NCBI RefSeq assembly: GCF_015221995.1
Contig: NZ_JADFFM010000002.1
Span: 1,753,964-1,817,963 of the forward strand
DNA from: Mucilaginibacter boryungensis
GTDB lineage: Bacteria; Bacteroidota; Bacteroidia; Sphingobacteriales; Sphingobacteriaceae
DNA: 64,000 nt
Direction of reading: 5' to 3'
Shown here: positions 15,612 through 24,733 of the stretch, piece by piece
Layout of the letters: each line of letters begins with the position of its first letter
How positions within the stretch are numbered: the first letter of the stretch is position 1
Translations under genes and position numbers: made by a program
Notes under the pieces: model-generated
The model's input: the letters and a program-made list of their open reading frames with translations, nothing else
What the model was told of the DNA's origin: nothing
Database searches by the model: none

Positions 15612-18434
15612 TTAACGCATGATAATCAAGCCATTATTCTTGTTCTCGCCGCCAACTTTAGTTATTTTATATACCAATTTCATATAAAAATATTGGCCCA
15701 GGGTGTTAGTTTGGTTATTTGTAATTACGCCGGTTGTACTAATAGATCGTTGCAGGCCCGAATTCTGGTTCAACAGATCGAACGCGTTTAGTGAGAGTGT
15801 TAAATTTTGTTTCTCTAAAAAATAATGCTCAATACCTGCATTCCATAAATAATATGAAGTATTGGCGCTGGCGGGTTGCCCGCGGTAAAGTGTTTGGTTG
15901 ATATCGCTAAAAATGCGCCAGCCTTTAACCGGCAGCACGCTTGCACTGGCGTTATTGCTATAAGTAAAATAGCTCCTGTCGGCTACATGCTGGTACGAGT
16001 TTACGGCATTGTTGTATGTTCCGTAAAAGCGCAGGCTTAGCTGAAGTTTTTCCTTGTCGTAACTTGTGCCGGCATTTAAAGCAGGCGATATACGCGTAAC
16101 CGCATTACGGTTACCATTTATAAAATTAATGTTACGGTTAACTGATGAATAAGAACCAAAACTATATTTCAGGCCTTTTATTTTTGTGGGCCTGCCTACA
16201 TTAAAGCCGCCGCTAAAATTAAAATTTCCATCAACATTTATAGGTTTAGAGGTGGTGATGCCGTTTGCATCCACAGTGCTGGCGGTTGAAAAACCATTCC
16301 AGGTGGTATTGTAATTAATGTAAAAGTTAATGTAATTGTTATTCTTGAAATCGTAATAGTTATAATTGACGTTAGCATTAAGCGATCGCGACTGGGTAAG
16401 GTCGGGGTTGCCCTGACGGATATATAACTGATTAGTATTGTTAAACACCGTTTGCAGATCGGTCGCCGATGGCAGGGAAACATTGGTACCCACATTAAAA
16501 TATAAATTATACCCATTTTTTTTGCGATAACTAAAGCTGGCATTAGGAACAAAAGCCCAGCTATCACGGCTTACGTTATTGGCTACATTGTTGGCATACG
16601 ATATACCATGCAAGCCCTGTTCGGCAACCGCGGCATTAACTGATAAGGTGTATGATTCGCCCCCCTTGCTTAAACCGGCGGTAGTGGTATACTTATGGCT
16701 CCTGTTATCAGAGTTGCCGCTGTATAAAGGGTTAAATATTTCATAATTTCCAGTGACAGCGTTGTAATCAACCGTGTACTGGTTAGCGTTTTGTTTTCGG
16801 ATATCTGCAGTTTGACTAATATTCAGTGATAGCTTTTTTGCCTTGTTTAACTGGCGTACAAAGGATGCGGTACTTGTTAAAAAGCTGGCATTATTATCCT
16901 GCGATGCCTGCTGATTAGTATTAGTGCTGGGCTGACTGCTTACAAAATAGCGGGTGGTTGCCTGGTTAATGTAATCGGCGTTGTTAGCCGAGTAATTCCC
17001 GGTTGTGTAAAGATTAAGCGAACCCTTGCCATTGTGGAATTTATGGTTCAATGTAAACTGGCCCCCATAAGCCGGACTGTGGGTTGTTTGGTCAAGCAGT
17101 TGGCGGATATTGTTTACACTATCGGCAGTTTGCCTGGCGGTTCCTGATGATAATAACGAATAATTTTTCTTTAAACTGTACGAAAAGTTAGGCTTAAATA
17201 CTAAATTGTTCAAACTGTCTATCTTATATTCCATGTTAACCGAAAGCCGGTAACTGTTACTGGTGTTGTTTCCATTGCTAAACTGATTCGTAAACAAATT
17301 ATTAGGTACATCCTGTAAATTAGATGTTTGGCTGATATCGTTTTTAGAGATGACAGTTACAAAGCTGGTATTGAATTTCAATTGACCTTTTTTGCCGTAT
17401 TCGTCAGTATAATTCAACCCTGCGGTATGGTTAGTAATCAGACCGCCATTAACTCCTGAAAACGCATTGTTAATATTAGCCCGTCCATTGGCGCCAATAT
17501 AAATACTATTAGAACCATCGCTTGAGCCAAAGGTGCTGAAAGCATTGCCGCCTGCAAAATTATTAAGGTCTTCGTATGAAAAGCCGGATTCGTTAACATT
17601 ATTGCTTAACGATAGGATAGACATTTGTTTTTTATTATCAAAATGGTTCATGTTAAACTGGCCCAGGTAGCGGTTATCATTACCGCGGGCTGCCGCCATG
17701 TTGCCAAACCAGCCTTTCTTTTTATCGGCTTTTAGGGTAACGTTCATTACCTTATTGCGTTCGCCGTCATCAATCCCGGTATTCTTGGCTTTATCGGTTT
17801 TATCATCAATAATCTGTACTTTATCAATGGCATCAGCCGGCAGGTTTTTCGTTACAGCTTTGGGGTCGTTGCCAAAAAACTCTTTACCATCAACCAATAC
17901 CTTTTTTACCTCCTGTCCCTGAGCGGTAATTTTGCCATCCTTATCAACATCAACACCGGGTATCTTTTTAAACAGTTGCTCAACGTTATCGTTCTTTTGT
18001 GTTTTGTACGATCCGGCGTTAAATTCAACAGTATCTTTCTTAATGGTGACAGGCGCTTTTTCTGCCGAAATGTTTACCTGATTTAAATTGCGTACTTCAT
18101 TTTCCATGGTTAGCGTACCCAAATCAACAAAAGGTTTTTGCGCGGTAACATTAAAGTGTACCACTTTATGTTTTAACCCTAATTGAGAAATAATGATACG
18201 ATAGCTCCCGTTGGCAATACCTGGTATTTCAAGCGCCCCGTTCTTATCGGTCATAGTGCTTTTAACTATAGATGAATCGGGCCCGTTTAATATAACCGAT
18301 GCTGTCGCAAACTCAACAGGTTCGTTTTGGGTATTAATAACTTTTGCCTTGATTAAACGTTTAGGTGCCTGACCGAAAGCCGTGCCAAATGCAACTAATA
18401 AAATAAAGAGAATTGGGTATAAAGTTTTCTTCAT
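15612..18434 (-). CDS. Large outer-membrane beta-barrel protein with CarboxypepD_reg domain
   Basis: The 940-residue protein has a Sec signal (ending TAFGQ) and a carboxypeptidase-regulatory-like domain at about 25-110. A plug-like region follows at about 125-225 (DTVEFNAGSYKTQKNDNVEQ, LLKKIPGVDVDKDG-type, VLVDGKEFFGNDP). The barrel runs to the C-terminus, is rich in Asn/Ser/Tyr strands and ends KITKVGGENKNNG. This is the TonB-dependent-receptor-like OMP_b-brl family common in Bacteroidota. No SusD partner is adjacent, so the cargo is unknown. A 19-bp palindrome lies 60-80 nt upstream of its start. Confidence 0.88.
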   Translation of the reverse strand: MKKTLYPILFILLVAFGTAFGQAPKRLIKAKVINTQNEPVEFATASVILNGPDSSIVKSTMTDKNGALEIPGIANGSYRIIISQLGLKHKVVHFNVTAQKPFVDLGTLTMENEVRNLNQVNISAEKAPVTIKKDTVEFNAGSYKTQKNDNVEQLFKKIPGVDVDKDGKITAQGQEVKKVLVDGKEFFGNDPKAVTKNLPADAIDKVQIIDDKTDKAKNTGIDDGERNKVMNVTLKADKKKGWFGNMAAARGNDNRYLGQFNMNHFDNKKQMSILSLSNNVNESGFSYEDLNNFAGGNAFSTFGSSDGSNSIYIGANGRANINNAFSGVNGGLITNHTAGLNYTDEYGKKGQLKFNTSFVTVISKNDISQTSNLQDVPNNLFTNQFSNGNNTSNSYRLSVNMEYKIDSLNNLVFKPNFSYSLKKNYSLLSSGTARQTADSVNNIRQLLDQTTHSPAYGGQFTLNHKFHNGKGSLNLYTTGNYSANNADYINQATTRYFVSSQPSTNTNQQASQDNNASFLTSTASFVRQLNKAKKLSLNISQTADIRKQNANQYTVDYNAVTGNYEIFNPLYSGNSDNRSHKYTTTAGLSKGGESYTLSVNAAVAEQGLHGISYANNVANNVSRDSWAFVPNASFSYRKKNGYNLYFNVGTNVSLPSATDLQTVFNNTNQLYIRQGNPDLTQSRSLNANVNYNYYDFKNNNYINFYINYNTTWNGFSTASTVDANGITTSKPINVDGNFNFSGGFNVGRPTKIKGLKYSFGSYSSVNRNINFINGNRNAVTRISPALNAGTSYDKEKLQLSLRFYGTYNNAVNSYQHVADRSYFTYSNNASASVLPVKGWRIFSDINQTLYRGQPASANTSYYLWNAGIEHYFLEKQNLTLSLNAFDLLNQNSGLQRSISTTGVITNNQTNTLGQYFYMKLVYKITKVGGENKNNGLIIMR

Positions 18435-18492
18435 AGTATAATTACAGTAGTAATAATAAATGTGTTACTAAGATGACTATTTCATTAGTTAC

Positions 18493-18511
18493 TTTACGAA
18501 ATATTCGTAAA
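18493..18511. promoter_or_regulatory. Putative operator palindrome TTTACGAA-ATA-TTCGTAAA
   Basis: Two perfect 8-bp half-sites (18493-18500 and 18504-18511) are separated by 3 nt. They sit 59-77 nt upstream of the ATG of the beta-barrel gene and outside any gene. The size and symmetry fit a dimeric regulator, but no candidate regulator is linked. Confidence 0.4.
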
Positions 18512-18581
18512 TACAACAAAAATTTTACTTCTTTGCTAAATAGACACGGGGAAATTGCAGGTGTTACACCCGGAAAGGCAC

Positions 18582-18689
18582 TTATTTTGATTTATAAAAA
18601 TGCGGGCAGTTGCAGCTCTTTTTAAAAATGCCGCACGAATTAAGGCCCAGGCAGGCCAAAATCAATACCATGTATTTAATTTTTCGCAT
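18582..18689 (-). CDS. 35-residue lipoprotein overlapping vanZ
   Basis: The ATG at 18689 opens a 35-codon frame. It encodes a signal MRKIKYMVLILACLG, a lipobox LNSC, and a 17-residue mature tail CGIFKKSCNCPHFYKSK with three cysteines. The tiny length, perfect lipobox and CxC pair argue that it is real. The first 14 nt overlap the end of vanZ in another frame, indicating translational coupling. I recall similar GIFKK-Cys-rich mini-lipoproteins in relatives but cannot name a function. Confidence 0.7.
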   Translation of the reverse strand: MRKIKYMVLILACLGLNSCGIFKKSCNCPHFYKSK

Positions 18690-19065
18690 TTGTTGAAGCG
18701 TATAATATTACTAAGGTACCAAAAACTCCCATACCTGCGCCAACAGCGTCTGAAAATAGATCAGCCCACTCGGCGCCGCGCCAGGTAAAAACAAATAGTT
18801 GCAGTACTTCTATTAGCGCACCATAGGATAACGCTATTATAAATACTTTTAGTGCATCAATAACGGCAAAATTATCTGTACTGTGTTTTCTGATAAAGCC
18901 GTTGCACATCAACACGGTCAATACAAAAAATAAACCGCAATGCACCAGTTTATCAAATCCCGGGAAAAATAGGTGCGAATGCCCTACCGAGCCGAATGAT
19001 ATACTGCACAATATTAAAATAAGTAAGGCCCACAAAATTGCGGGCCTGTGATATTTAAAAAGCAT
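18676..19065 (-). CDS. VanZ-family membrane protein
   Basis: A 129-residue inner-membrane protein with about four transmembrane helices (AILWALLILILCSI, LVHCGLFFVLTVLMC, VFIIALSYGALIEVLQ, GAGMGVFGTLVILY). Family signatures are FPGFDKLVHCGLFF and YGALIEVLQLFVFTWRGAEWADLFSDAVGAG, here quoted in part. VanZ-like proteins are linked to teicoplanin resistance in enterococci, but in Bacteroidota they are ordinary genome residents of unknown role. It starts 9 nt after gcvH and overlaps the mini-lipoprotein gene, making a three-gene unit. Confidence 0.88.
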   Translation of the reverse strand: MLFKYHRPAILWALLILILCSISFGSVGHSHLFFPGFDKLVHCGLFFVLTVLMCNGFIRKHSTDNFAVIDALKVFIIALSYGALIEVLQLFVFTWRGAEWADLFSDAVGAGMGVFGTLVILYASTNAKN

Positions 19066-19074
19066 TCTATTAAA

Positions 19075-19455
19075 TTATGCGCCAACAATAGCCTGGTAGG
19101 CATCTGCTGTAAGTAAACCGTCTACATCAGCTGCATTTGCCAGGCTAACCTTTACCATCCATCCATCGCCATAAGGGTCGGTGTTCACCAGTTCGGGCTG
19201 ACTATCAAGTTTTGAATTAACTTCAAGTACGGTCCCGGTTACCGGCATAAACAGGTCTGATACTGTTTTAACAGCCTCTACAGTGCCAAAAACATCTTCA
19301 CTTGCCACCTCTTTTCCTACCGAAGTGATATCTACATAAACAATATCACCCAATTCGCGCTGCGCAAATTCGGTAATGCCAATATATGCTTCGCCGCCTT
19401 CAACGCGTATCCACTCGTGGTCTTTGGTGTATTTTAATTCAGCTGGAAAGTTCAT
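19075..19455 (-). CDS. gcvH: Glycine cleavage system H protein
   Basis: The lipoyl carrier of the glycine cleavage complex, shuttling the methylamine group between P, T and L proteins. The 126-residue length is normal. The lipoyl-lysine motif GTVEAVKTVSD places the modified Lys at 63. HEWIRVEG at the N-terminus and NTDPYGDGWMVKV near the C-terminus are typical. gcvP, gcvT and lpd are not in the window. No glycine riboswitch is apparent upstream. Confidence 0.97.
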   Translation of the reverse strand: MNFPAELKYTKDHEWIRVEGGEAYIGITEFAQRELGDIVYVDITSVGKEVASEDVFGTVEAVKTVSDLFMPVTGTVLEVNSKLDSQPELVNTDPYGDGWMVKVSLANAADVDGLLTADAYQAIVGA

Positions 19456-19480
19456 AGTTGTTTTTTAGTTTTTGTCCGCC

Positions 19481-19488
19481 CAAAAATA
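19481..19488 (-). promoter_or_regulatory. Putative gcvH -7 box TATTTTTG
   Basis: On the minus strand this is TATTTTTG, 25 nt before the gcvH ATG. It matches TAnnTTTG. Confidence 0.4.
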
Positions 19489-19672
19489 ATAAAAGTTGTG
19501 AGAATACAGCAGGCCCGCCATAATGAAACATAGCGATGGTTTTCAAACTCATTGCTATATGATAGTATTGTTAATATTATCATTAACCACAAATAAATTA
19601 AAAATACAATTCAATTAATTAAAACTTAAAAACGAGGTGTTTGTAGTTAATTAAAATTAACAAACAATAACC

Positions 19673-20269
19673 ATGAAAAAGCTTATTTATTTAATGATGA
19701 TGTGTTGCGCTGCCTGGACGGTACAATCATGCAGCGGAACAAAATCCAGTACTGAAGCAGCAGACAGCGCTAATAGTGCTAAAATTGACACTGCTAAAAA
19801 AGACAGCAGCACAGCAGGCGCACCAGCCATTACTGTAAACGAAACTGATTCGAAATTTGCTGTGGATGCGGCTAATGGCGGTATGGCCGAAGTTGCCTTA
19901 TCTAAACTGGCGCAAACAAAAGCTACCAATGCTAAAGCAAAAGAATTTGCCAGCATGATGATAACTGACCATACCAAAGCAAATGATGAACTAATGGCAT
20001 TAGCTAAAAGCAAAAACATTACCTTACCCGCTACTATAAGCGATGATAAACAAAAAACTGCCGATGATCTTTCAAAAAAATCGGGTGCCGATTTTGACAA
20101 AGATTATATAGATAAAATGCTTGATGATCATAAGAAAACCGTCTCTATGTTTGAAGATGAATCTAAAAATGCAAAAGACCCTGACATTAAGGCGTTTGTT
20201 GATAAAACGCTACCTACATTGAAAATGCATTTACAGCATGTACAAACCATTAAAGATGGAATGAAATAG
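19673..20269 (+). CDS. DUF4142 lipoprotein
   Basis: The 198-residue protein has a lipoprotein signal (lipobox VQSC) and a Ser/Ala/Thr/Asp-rich linker to about residue 50. The DUF4142 four-helix ferritin-like bundle follows (ANGGMAEVALSKLAQTKATN, AKEFASMMITDHTKANDEL, DKDYIDKMLDDHKKTVSMF, LKMHLQHVQTIKD). The HxK and DHxK helices are typical of the family. It is periplasmic or outer-membrane facing; the role is unknown. It is monocistronic, with a good terminator after it. Confidence 0.92.
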   Translation: MKKLIYLMMMCCAAWTVQSCSGTKSSTEAADSANSAKIDTAKKDSSTAGAPAITVNETDSKFAVDAANGGMAEVALSKLAQTKATNAKAKEFASMMITDHTKANDELMALAKSKNITLPATISDDKQKTADDLSKKSGADFDKDYIDKMLDDHKKTVSMFEDESKNAKDPDIKAFVDKTLPTLKMHLQHVQTIKDGMK

Positions 20270-20291
20270 CCGTACAGCCTATACCGGTTTG

Positions 20292-20321
20292 AACGGGACA
20301 CTTTGAAAGAGGGGTCCCGTT
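20292..20321 (+). terminator. Terminator after DUF4142 gene
   Basis: AACGGGAC at 20292-20299 pairs with GTCCCGTT at 20314-20321, followed by TTCTTTT on the plus strand. Confidence 0.65.
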
Positions 20322-20373
20322 TTCTTTTAGTTTATTTTTCAGCCACAACACTAATTCGTATAATTGCGTAGCT

Positions 20374-21393
20374 ATGTCTGCACCTATTGTAACCGGTTTA
20401 ATGGCCTACGGCATGTCTGGCAGGATATTTCAGGCGCCATTTTTAAGTACGCACCCTGGCTTTAAATTGAAGGCAGTTGTTGAGCGCAGCCGGAAAATAA
20501 TGGCTGGTACATATCCGGGTATTGTTAGTTATAATACTGTAGACGAGTTGCTGAACGACCCTGAAATTGAACTGATTGTAGTCAATACACCAGGGTATAC
20601 CCACTTTGATTTTGCCCGGCAAGCTTTAAAAGCCGGGAAGCATGTGCTGATAGAAAAACCCGTAGCTGCTACCACTGCCGAATTTAAAGCTTTATATGAT
20701 TTATCCCGCGAAACTGGTAACCACGTAATGGTATATCAGAACCGCCGTTGGGACAGCGATTTTTTAGCAGTTAAACAAGTAATAGAAAGCGGACGTTTGG
20801 GCAACCTGATAGAGGTTAATTTTAGGTATGACAGGTACAAACCCGAGTTAAGCCCTAAAAAGTTTAAGGAGGATGCAACCCTACCGCCCAATGGTTTAGT
20901 GTATGACCTTGGCCCGCATTTGATAGACCAGGCAATTAGTTTGTTTGGGCGACCGCTGTCTTTCCGCAAGATAACGGCTATTCATCGCGAAAATTCGGAA
21001 GTGATCGATTATTTCAGCTTTCAATTGACCTATCCAAACCAATTGAATGTAAATTTAACATCGGGTTTGCTGATAGCGGGGCCGCTGCCATCGTTTGTGG
21101 TGCATGGTACTTTGGGCAGCTTTATTAAGAATAGATGTGATGTGCAGGAAGAACAATTGGATAAAAATATGAAACCAACCGACCCAGCTTATGGGCAGGA
21201 GCCGGCTGGTTGCGAAGGCAAACTTATTTTAGCAGATTTAGATGACAAAAAACATACCGAACAAATTACATCGCTAAAAGGGGATTACACACATTTATTT
21301 GAAGCCGTTTATCAGACTATCCGTAATAACGCGTTATATCCTATAACTGAAGAACATATAGCCTGGCAGATGGAATTGCTGGAGGCTGAATAG
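20374..21393 (+). CDS. Gfo/Idh/MocA-family oxidoreductase
   Basis: A 339-residue NAD(P)-dependent sugar/inositol dehydrogenase-like enzyme. The N-terminal Rossmann fold starts GLMAYGMSGRIFQAPFL, has IELIVVNTPGYTHFD, and carries the EKPVAAT motif whose Lys acts in catalysis. The C-terminal alpha/beta domain has LVYDLGPHLIDQAISLFG with the conserved GPHxxD. The AYGMSGRIFQAPFL start resembles the YdgJ/GfoD subgroup. The substrate is unknown. A TATAATTG box (one mismatch) ends 7 nt before the start. Confidence 0.92.
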   Translation: MSAPIVTGLMAYGMSGRIFQAPFLSTHPGFKLKAVVERSRKIMAGTYPGIVSYNTVDELLNDPEIELIVVNTPGYTHFDFARQALKAGKHVLIEKPVAATTAEFKALYDLSRETGNHVMVYQNRRWDSDFLAVKQVIESGRLGNLIEVNFRYDRYKPELSPKKFKEDATLPPNGLVYDLGPHLIDQAISLFGRPLSFRKITAIHRENSEVIDYFSFQLTYPNQLNVNLTSGLLIAGPLPSFVVHGTLGSFIKNRCDVQEEQLDKNMKPTDPAYGQEPAGCEGKLILADLDDKKHTEQITSLKGDYTHLFEAVYQTIRNNALYPITEEHIAWQMELLEAE

Positions 21394-21426
21394 ATGAAAT
21401 ACCTTTATTAAAAAATACTTAAAACC

Positions 21427-21933
21427 ATGAAACGCATACTGCTTTTATTAATCCTTATCGCTACGGTTAGCTGTATACAAGCACAAAAAGCCGATACGGC
21501 TGTGAAGCCAAAACCTATCGCGCCATTCCGTATTTTAACCTCTGATAGCACCTGGTTTACCCCTGCAAACTTAAAAAAGGAGAAACCGGTGGTTATTATT
21601 TACTTCTCGCCCGATTGCAGCCACTGCCAGCGGATGATGTATGAGTTAAAGCCCAAACTGAACCAGTTAAAAAATATCCAGATAGTGATGATCACTTGGT
21701 CTAAAGATTATGATATCCGTGGCATTCGTGAATTTAGACGTGATTACGACCTGAAAAAATACGTAAACTTTACACTTGGCACCGAAGGCTATACCATGCT
21801 GGTGCAAAAATATTACGAAGTTAAAACCACCCCCTATATTGCCATGTATAACAGCGCGCATAAATGGGTGAAAGCATTTGATAAAGTACCCAAAACTGAA
21901 GACGTTTTGGCCAGCGCGAAAGCTTTAAAATAA
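21427..21933 (+). CDS. Exported thioredoxin-like (TlpA-type) protein
   Basis: A 168-residue thioredoxin-fold protein with a signal that includes VSC (Cys16) and could be either a lipoprotein or a cleaved Sec signal. The redox centre is SPDCSHCQRM with Cys64 and Cys67. Later features are IQIVMITWSKDYD and the cis-Pro region KTTPYIAMY. It is expected to act as a periplasmic disulfide reductase, but the partner is unknown. It is 33 nt downstream of the oxidoreductase gene, and a long hairpin repeat follows it. Confidence 0.88.
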   Translation: MKRILLLLILIATVSCIQAQKADTAVKPKPIAPFRILTSDSTWFTPANLKKEKPVVIIYFSPDCSHCQRMMYELKPKLNQLKNIQIVMITWSKDYDIRGIREFRRDYDLKKYVNFTLGTEGYTMLVQKYYEVKTTPYIAMYNSAHKWVKAFDKVPKTEDVLASAKALK

Positions 21934-21941
21934 CCCTTTAC

Positions 21942-22020
21942 AATTGCGAGCGATAGCGTGGTAATCTCGTAGGTTTGCAACCTACGAGATTACCACGTCG
22001 CTACGCTCCTCGCAATGACA
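21942..22020. repeat. Long hairpin repeat, ATTGCGAGCG family
   Basis: A perfect 19-bp inner stem (21957-21975 with 21979-21997, loop TGC) is flanked by imperfect outer arms ATTGCGAGCG and CTCGCAAT. The same ends and GCGTGGCAATC core recur at 37352-37431 and 38071-38172. It lies in the gap after a plus-strand gene. Confidence 0.85.
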
Positions 22021-22123
22021 ATATCCTTTCGTAATCAAAAATTTACCATCGTACTATCCTGCTTAGCAATAAAGTTACAAAGCTTATATAGTAAAAACAG
22101 GTTTAAACAATGACTTTTGCGGC

Positions 22124-24628
22124 ATGAATTTTAAGTATGTCCTAAGTCTGTTATTATTTATAAGTGTCACTAACATTTTTGCACAGCAAGTACCTGTTAA
22201 AGGTTCGGTGAGCGGAAAACTAATCGACGGCGCCACCAACCAGCCTTTAGAATTTGCAACCGTTTCACTCATAAAGAAATCAGATAATTTACCTGCAAAA
22301 AGCATCCAAACTGACCTACAGGGGAACTTTAAGCTTGATAATATCGCCGATGGGTTTTACCTGTTGCGCGCCACTTATGTTGGCTACGGCACGGTAACTA
22401 AGGACAGTATTGCCATTAGCCCTAAAAAACGGGTATACGTTTTCAGCAACCTTAAATTAAAAGCTATAAAGGGTGTACTTAAAGAAGTTGCCATTAAAGC
22501 GCAGCGCAGCACTATTCAAATCGGGATTGATAAAAAAGTTTTTAGTGTAGACCAAAGCCTGGTAAGCCAGGGCGGCTCAGCTACCGATCTGTTAAGCAAC
22601 GTACCTTCTGTACAGGTTGATGTTGATGGTAACCTTAACCTACGCGGTTCAAGCAATGTAAGAGTATTGATCAATGGTAAGCCATCGGCCCTAACCGGCA
22701 GTAACATGGCCGATATTTTGCAATCTATCCCAGCAAGTTCTATCGAAAATATCGAGGTGATCACCAACCCATCATCAAAATACGATGCCGAAGGTCAATC
22801 AGGTATTATTAATATTGTGTTGAAGAAGAATGCGCGCTTAGGGTTAAATGGTTCATTATCTGGGTCAATTGGTTACCAACACACTTATAACGGTAGTGCT
22901 AACCTTGCATATCAAACCAAATCGGTAAATCTGTATGCTAATTACAGTTACCGCAAAGCGCATCGTGAAGGGGATGGGTACACCAACCGTACATCTGTAG
23001 ACGCCTTTAATAACCCGGTTCTGCAAAATCAAATTGCTAACCAGGCTTTTGATTTTAATGCACATAACATCCGTGCGGGGGTAGATTTTAACCTGGATGA
23101 TAAAACCACGCTTAGCTTTAATGCCAACGCTAACCTGCGTAACCGTAATCGTGCACAGTTTGGCAATACTACTGTTGATAGTGCGCATATATTAACACGC
23201 TATACCCAACAAAATACAACATCATACAGTCACGGTAACAGCAATTACGACTTTAATAGTGATTTTGAACATCGTTACAAAAAACAAGGCGAGGTATTAA
23301 CGGCAAATGTCGGATATTCCATTGGGCGCGAAGCGGCAGTTGATTCTCAATTGATCCACTACAACAATTATGTTCCCCCCTATACCAGTATACACAGGCA
23401 GTTTAATGATAATGGCCAAAAAAGCTATAATGTTAATCTCCAGGCCGATTTTAGTTTACCCATGAGCCAGGGCCGTAAACTGGAAGCCGGCTATCGCAGC
23501 ACTTTTGCGCAAAATGATAACCGTAATGATGTTTACGACTTACTTACAGGCAATACTTACGTGCCCGACGCTAATCAAACCAATCACTTTTTATATCAGG
23601 AACAGATCCATGCTATCTACACCAACTACCAGCAGCAATTTGGCAAGTTTGGTATTCAGGGTGGTTTACGATTAGAGGATGCCCGCATCCGCACTTTGCT
23701 GCGCGATAACGGCGAACGGCACTCGCAGGATTATTTCCGTATTTATCCAAGTTTATTTTTAAGCGATAAACTAAGCGATAATCAAACTTTACAATTAAGC
23801 TATACCCGCCGGGTAAGCCGCCCGCGCGACAGGCAGATATCGCCATTTTTGGATAAGAGCGATCCCTACAATTACCAGCAGGGCAACCCCGATCTGAAAC
23901 CGGAGGATACCCACTCATTTGAGTTTAGCTATATTAACTATTGGAAAACGCTGACTTTAACCTCATCCCTTTATTATCGCTTAACCAACGATGATATCCA
24001 GCAGATACGTACGCCGTTAAGCACATCGGTAACCCGTTTGCATTTTGAAAACATTGCAACTGCCCAAAACAGCGGTTTTGAATTAATTGCCCGGATTAAT
24101 GCTACGCAGACTATTGATTTGACGGCCAACGTAAACGCTTACTACCGTAATTTACAGGGCAATGCAGATTTAGGCTTGCCTTCATCATCGGGTTTTGCCT
24201 GGAATGCTAACCTTACCGCTAACTTAAAACCAGTTAAAAAATTAGGCATGCAATTACGCGGCGACTACCAGGCGCCACAGGTAATTACCCAGGGCCATCA
24301 GCGCGCTATGGCGGGTTTAGACGGCGGTTTGCGGTACGATTTAACAAAAGCACTGAATATTAGCGGCAACGTACGCGATATATTCAACACCCGCAAATTC
24401 GGATCGATCATTGATAACACAACAGGGTTATATCCGTATCATTCTGAGTCGCAGCGCCGTTTTGCAAGCCGCACTTATACCTTCACTTTATCTTATCGTT
24501 TTGGCTCAACACCTGATGATGGAAGCAGGAAAAAAGGCAAAAAAGATAAGAACAATGGTAACCAGGATGACATGAACCCGGATGATCAATCGGGCGGCGG
24601 CGGTGTTGGCGGCGGGAACAAGCTATAA
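22124..24628 (+). CDS. Outer-membrane beta-barrel protein, TonB-receptor-like
   Basis: The 834-residue product has a Sec signal (ending NIFAQ) and a CarboxypepD_reg-like domain at about 27-115. A plug-like region follows (SVDQSLVSQGGSATDLLSNVPSV, NLRGSSNVRVLINGKPSAL, IENIEVITNPSSKYDAEGQSG-type, quoted in part). The barrel ends near YTFTLSYRFG at about 795. It is of the OMP_b-brl_3 kind. Unusually, about 40 charged and Gly-rich residues (KKGKKDKNN..., ending GGGGVGGGNKL) follow the last strand. A GACTTTTG box ends 4 nt before the ATG. Confidence 0.9.
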   Translation: MNFKYVLSLLLFISVTNIFAQQVPVKGSVSGKLIDGATNQPLEFATVSLIKKSDNLPAKSIQTDLQGNFKLDNIADGFYLLRATYVGYGTVTKDSIAISPKKRVYVFSNLKLKAIKGVLKEVAIKAQRSTIQIGIDKKVFSVDQSLVSQGGSATDLLSNVPSVQVDVDGNLNLRGSSNVRVLINGKPSALTGSNMADILQSIPASSIENIEVITNPSSKYDAEGQSGIINIVLKKNARLGLNGSLSGSIGYQHTYNGSANLAYQTKSVNLYANYSYRKAHREGDGYTNRTSVDAFNNPVLQNQIANQAFDFNAHNIRAGVDFNLDDKTTLSFNANANLRNRNRAQFGNTTVDSAHILTRYTQQNTTSYSHGNSNYDFNSDFEHRYKKQGEVLTANVGYSIGREAAVDSQLIHYNNYVPPYTSIHRQFNDNGQKSYNVNLQADFSLPMSQGRKLEAGYRSTFAQNDNRNDVYDLLTGNTYVPDANQTNHFLYQEQIHAIYTNYQQQFGKFGIQGGLRLEDARIRTLLRDNGERHSQDYFRIYPSLFLSDKLSDNQTLQLSYTRRVSRPRDRQISPFLDKSDPYNYQQGNPDLKPEDTHSFEFSYINYWKTLTLTSSLYYRLTNDDIQQIRTPLSTSVTRLHFENIATAQNSGFELIARINATQTIDLTANVNAYYRNLQGNADLGLPSSSGFAWNANLTANLKPVKKLGMQLRGDYQAPQVITQGHQRAMAGLDGGLRYDLTKALNISGNVRDIFNTRKFGSIIDNTTGLYPYHSESQRRFASRTYTFTLSYRFGSTPDDGSRKKGKKDKNNGNQDDMNPDDQSGGGGVGGGNKL

Positions 24629-24654
24629 ACCCAATTCCACAAGTACTAAAATAG

Positions 24655-24687
24655 CAAAAGGCGAAAAGTTAATTTTTTCGCCTTTTG
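24655..24687. terminator. Bidirectional terminator between beta-barrel gene and rarA
   Basis: CAAAAGGCGAAAA at 24655-24667 pairs perfectly with TTTTCGCCTTTTG at 24675-24687. T-runs flank it on both strands, and it lies between convergent genes. Confidence 0.8.
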
Positions 24688-24733
24688 TCGTTTTTTACCG
24701 GTTCTTTCTATTTTTCTTTTAAAATCCCGTGTT

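Noticed and set aside
19562..19582. AT-rich palindrome GATA...TATC between gcvH and DUF4142 genes
   Set aside because: Short, interrupted arms in an AT-rich gap are likely by chance.
21942..22020. tRNA-like fold at the long hairpin
   Set aside because: It is one long perfect stem with no cloverleaf, anticodon arm or CCA-type end, and it matches other repeats.
22021..22123. Possible small gene or RNA between the hairpin repeat and the beta-barrel gene
   Set aside because: No frame with a plausible start or structure was found; only a promoter-like box is visible.
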